Both the position numbers and the translations under genes were made by a program. This document shows positions 61,624 through 64,000 of a stretch of DNA of 64,000 nucleotides, piece by piece. The stretch spans positions 62,001-126,000 of the forward strand of contig JAEYWY010000005.1 in the NCBI GenBank assembly GCA_023428695.1, written 5' to 3'. The first letter of the stretch is position 1. Each line of letters opens with the position of its first letter. This stretch comes from Bacteroidota bacterium (GTDB lineage Bacteria > Bacteroidota > Bacteroidia > Cytophagales > Cyclobacteriaceae). Under the pieces are notes generated by a model. It worked only from the letters and a program-made list of their open reading frames with translations, did no database searches and had not been told where the DNA came from.

Positions 61624-61749
61624 AGCCTTTTTGGCCGGATTTCTCGTTTTTTTAAGCCCAAAGTCGTGTTTTTATGAACAATGTAGGTCACATGAGCCAT
61701 TTTCCCCTTAATCGCACTATAAACCGGCCACCTTTGTTGATAAAATCTT

Positions 61750-61757
61750 TATTTTTG
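61750..61757 (+). promoter_or_regulatory. TAnnTTTG promoter box before the 61775 gene
   Basis: TATTTTTG matches the Bacteroidota -7 consensus and lies 17 bp before the start, so the leader would be only about 11 nt. No good -33 element is seen at the usual distance. Confidence 0.4.
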
Positions 61758-61774
61758 CTTGAATTACCCTAACC

Positions 61775-62764
61775 ATGGTAAGGGCACTGACCGCATTTTT
61801 TTTGGCGATCGTAAGCTTGACAGCCTGCACACAGCGCACAATATGCCCTGCGTTCCAGAGTGCCTATATCTACGACAAGGAGGAACTTCGAAAGAAGTTC
61901 AGTTACATCAAGGAGGATTCAACCCCGAAAATCTACACGGCAAGCAAGACCAAATACCTTATCGCGGAACCTACGACGTATCGTAAGAAGATCCGTTCGA
62001 TGAAAACCGTTGAGGTAAAACCGATCTATGTAGCCGTGCCCGACAGTTTCAAAATCAAGGAAGGAGAGGGCCTTTTGGGTGAGGATGGCGAAGATGGTGT
62101 TGTTCCCGGGGCCGAACTTGATCTCGCCGCGCGCTCTGTGATCGACAGCATTTACATTGAAGACGTCCCGGAGCAGGAAGTGGCGACGGCCGAAGACAGC
62201 GTTTATGTGATTTCGAAGGACAAGGAAGTGAGGGTCCTGAAATACGATATGCCGGACAGCCTCATATACGATGAAAACACCGGAAGATACGTTGCGGAAA
62301 CGCCGCGATATGCAGTCGTACACGTGACGTTTAACGTCGAGCAGGACAACTACATGTGGTACCTCCGCGAATACCTTGTACTCCCTGATGTGCGACAGGC
62401 GCGAATACAACAAAATACACGCAGCGAGGAGGCAAAGCGCGCGGGCAAGAAAACGAAACGCGAAGGGGGATTCTTCAAGAACCTTTTCAAAAAGAAGAAG
62501 AAGGACGAACCTGCTGAGGAGGCTCCGACGAAGCCAACCACCGAGGAAGAGTTCGACTTTATCGACGAAACCCCGCGTGACGATGCAAATGCAGCACCTG
62601 TAGAACAAAAAGAAAGGAAAGGGCTCTTCCGTAAGAAGGATAAGAAAGAAAAACCTCCCAAGAAGAAAAAGGAAGAACCTGAGGAACAGCAGCCGCAGGA
62701 TCCGCAGCAGAAAGAAACAGAGGAAAAAGTTTTGCCTGAGCAGCTTGACGAAGACGGGTTCTGA
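61775..62764 (+). CDS. Lipoprotein of unknown function with charged C-terminal tail
   Basis: This 329-residue lipoprotein (signal ending SLTAC) has a beta-rich N-terminal half (AYIYDKEELRKKFSYIKED, VYVISKDKEVRVLKYD, AVVHVTFNVEQDNYMWY). A long low-complexity tail of Lys, Glu, Pro and Gln follows (KKKKKDEPAEEAPTKP, KKKKEEPEEQQPQD). Such tails in Bacteroidota lipoproteins may contact cell wall or other envelope parts. No family is certain. It converges on the SRAP gene with 2 bp between stops. Confidence 0.75.
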   Translation: MVRALTAFFLAIVSLTACTQRTICPAFQSAYIYDKEELRKKFSYIKEDSTPKIYTASKTKYLIAEPTTYRKKIRSMKTVEVKPIYVAVPDSFKIKEGEGLLGEDGEDGVVPGAELDLAARSVIDSIYIEDVPEQEVATAEDSVYVISKDKEVRVLKYDMPDSLIYDENTGRYVAETPRYAVVHVTFNVEQDNYMWYLREYLVLPDVRQARIQQNTRSEEAKRAGKKTKREGGFFKNLFKKKKKDEPAEEAPTKPTTEEEFDFIDETPRDDANAAPVEQKERKGLFRKKDKKEKPPKKKKEEPEEQQPQDPQQKETEEKVLPEQLDEDGF

Positions 62765-62766
62765 TC

Positions 62767-63465
62767 CTAGTCGAACAAGGTAAGATTACCATGTTGATCA
62801 GCTGGCGGTGCCGGTATGATCAACGATGCTGCGTTCGCACTTGAGTCGCTGATGCGTGGCGACACAGAATAATGATTAATCTGCTCGGTCGGATAGGGGA
62901 CCAATAATGCCAGAAGCTCATCGTCACTGCGCGATGAATCAAGCCATATCTTTTCGGTGGCCCGCGTAAAAATTACAGGCATCCGATCATGCACCTGTGC
63001 CACGATGTTATTCGACGGAACCGTGATTATCGTGAAGGTGTGAAATTCGATTCCGTCTGTGTCTTCATACTCTTCCCAGAATCCTGCGAATGAAAAAAGC
63101 TCCTGATCTTTGCACACGAAACGGTAGGGAATCTGGGTTTTCTTCCCGGCTTTCTTCCACGCGTAAAATCCATCCGCAGGAATAATGCACCGGTTTTTTT
63201 TAAGCGCTTTCTGTAACGACACTTTTTCAGGAATCATTTCGCCCCTGACATTGAAGATCTTCTCCGACAACGTTTTGTTTTTCGACCACATCGGCGACGT
63301 TCCCCAATAAAATGTCCCTACTCCTTCCGGTGCTGACGAAGTGATGACGGGTAGCAATTGCGTTGGTGCCGCGTTATAGTTGGGTGTGATAGAATCCGGC
63401 ACGTCAACCGAGAACCGTTCCCGAATCCTGGACGCCGAAGCTGTCATGCTGTACCGGTCGATCAT
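62767..63465 (-). CDS. SRAP-domain protein (HMCES/YedK-like) lacking expected catalytic residues
   Basis: The 232-residue protein shows SRAP motifs: NYNAAPTQLLPVI, GTFYWGTSPMW, FNVRGEMIPEK, RCIIPADGFYAWKK and QVHDRMPVIF. Canonical members start MCGR, with Cys2 forming the DNA crosslink; this one starts MIDR, with Ile2. The usual Glu in GFYEW is Ala102 here, while the Asn in FNVRGE and the His in VHDRMPV are kept. No alternative start restores the Cys. It may bind abasic DNA without crosslinking or have another role. The fold assignment is firm; the activity is doubtful. Confidence 0.9.
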   Translation of the reverse strand: MIDRYSMTASASRIRERFSVDVPDSITPNYNAAPTQLLPVITSSAPEGVGTFYWGTSPMWSKNKTLSEKIFNVRGEMIPEKVSLQKALKKNRCIIPADGFYAWKKAGKKTQIPYRFVCKDQELFSFAGFWEEYEDTDGIEFHTFTIITVPSNNIVAQVHDRMPVIFTRATEKIWLDSSRSDDELLALLVPYPTEQINHYSVSPRISDSSANAASLIIPAPPADQHGNLTLFD

Positions 63466-63561
63466 ACGCGCAGTTTAGTGAGCAGGAAAGTTAACAGGTT
63501 ACCGTTGTTTGAAAAACTATTCAGCCCGGAAATTATCGCCGTGCATGCAATCAACTCCATC

Positions 63562-63607
63562 AATAATCAGCGTAATCTAATCAGCGTAATCAGCGATATC
63601 AGCGGTC
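63562..63607. repeat. AATCAGCG repeat array (locus 3), overlapping a gene end
   Basis: AATCAGCGTAATC-type words occur four times, ending in ATCAGCGGTC. Part of the array (63577-63607) lies inside the minus-strand hydrolase gene and encodes its last residues (LTADIADYAD). Confidence 0.7.
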
Positions 63608-64000
63608 AGAAAGTCCATTGCGCGCGCTTCACTCCAGTACAACCCCGCCGGCGTGAACTGCGCGAAACCGACATGCCCGCCACGGCTCGGCGTCTCGAGC
63701 CTGACATTAGCATGATCCCTGAGTAGCTCGACAGGAAAGCAGGCACGGCTGAGGAACGGGTCGTTCATCGCATTAATGATCAGCGATGGAATCGTGATCG
63801 CCTTCACAAACTGAATGGAACTGTTCTGCGTGTAATAGTCAGCAGCATCGCGGTACCCGTGCAATGGCGCCGTGTAGATGTCGTCAAAGGCCTGGATGGT
63901 GCGGATGGTGGGAAGGTGACGTGTATCCAGCTCCGGAAACAAAGCGCTCTTTAGTACCACCTTTTGTTTGAGACTTCTGAGAAAACGGTTCGCATAGATC
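63577..64000 (-). CDS. YheT-like alpha/beta hydrolase, C-terminal part (5' end outside window)
   Basis: The frame is open to the window edge, so about 140 C-terminal residues are visible and the GTG at 63960 is not the real start. Motifs seen are YANRFLRSLKQKVVLKSALF, FDDIYTAPLHGYRDAADYY, PSLIINAMNDPFLS (acid residue) and SRGGHVGF (catalytic His), which fit YheT-family hydrolases. The last ten or so residues come from the AATCAGCG repeat array. Confidence 0.88.
   Translation of the reverse strand, partial: IYANRFLRSLKQKVVLKSALFPELDTRHLPTIRTIQAFDDIYTAPLHGYRDAADYYTQNSSIQFVKAITIPSLIINAMNDPFLSRACFPVELLRDHANVRLETPSRGGHVGFAQFTPAGLYWSEARAMDFLTADIADYAD

Overview
The window looks like chromosomal DNA of a Bacteroidota member, most likely of the Cytophagales. 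Evidence: a SusC/SusD outer-membrane pair, a type IX secretion (T9SS) C-terminal sorting domain on a glycosidase, many lipoproteins, a few promoter-like TAnnTTTG boxes, the long IspG form with a large internal insertion, and a DUF5916 barrel. Gene density is high, base composition is fairly even, and no rRNA, tRNA, phage or transposase gene was seen.

Region 1 (about 1-42 kb) is a large carbohydrate-utilisation locus centred on L-rhamnose. It starts with a periplasmic GMC dehydrogenase and its small subunit, and a DUF5916 barrel. Next come the fused rhamnulose-1-phosphate aldolase/lactaldehyde dehydrogenase, a GntR-type regulator and the SusC/SusD pair. After a repeat-filled gap follow an FG-GAP/ASPIC lipoprotein, a sulfatase, rhamnulokinase, rhamnose isomerase and the RhaT symporter. 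A run of secreted enzymes follows: GH30, a heme-binding CxxCH lipoprotein, two GH78 alpha-L-rhamnosidases and a ChbG/YdjC-like deacetylase. On the opposite strand lie a GH140 apiosidase-like enzyme and a protein resembling D-apionate lactonase. The block closes with a beta-helix protein plus diheme cytochrome pair and a second sulfatase coupled to its own formylglycine-generating enzyme. Together these genes could desulfate and depolymerise a rhamnose- and apiose-containing glycan outside the cytoplasm and import the products. Rhamnose would then pass through RhaI, RhaB and RhaD to dihydroxyacetone phosphate and lactate. The polymer itself (rhamnogalacturonan II, apiogalacturonan, ulvan-like glycan or plant glycoside) cannot be fixed from sequence; no polysaccharide lyase is present here.

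Region 2 (about 42-52 kb) holds a CDF metal transporter and an ECF sigma / HEAT-repeat anti-sigma-like / two DUF4097 operon. It also has a methyltransferase, a beta-barrel protein, an ECF41-like sigma factor with its carboxymuconolactone-decarboxylase-like partner, an MBL-fold hydrolase and several small unknown genes.

Region 3 (52-64 kb) is mostly housekeeping: an FAD/Fe-S D-lactate/glycolate-type dehydrogenase, an esterase-like lipoprotein, MlaF/MlaE, an SDR, IspG, MmcQ/YjbR, a charged lipoprotein, a divergent SRAP protein lacking expected catalytic residues, and a truncated YheT-like hydrolase.

Non-coding structure worth attention: a leader shared by the aldolase and SusC genes, a concentric palindrome between rhaB and rhaI, two copies of a ~168-bp repeat separated by a microsatellite, and three scattered arrays of an AATCAGCG-type repeat.
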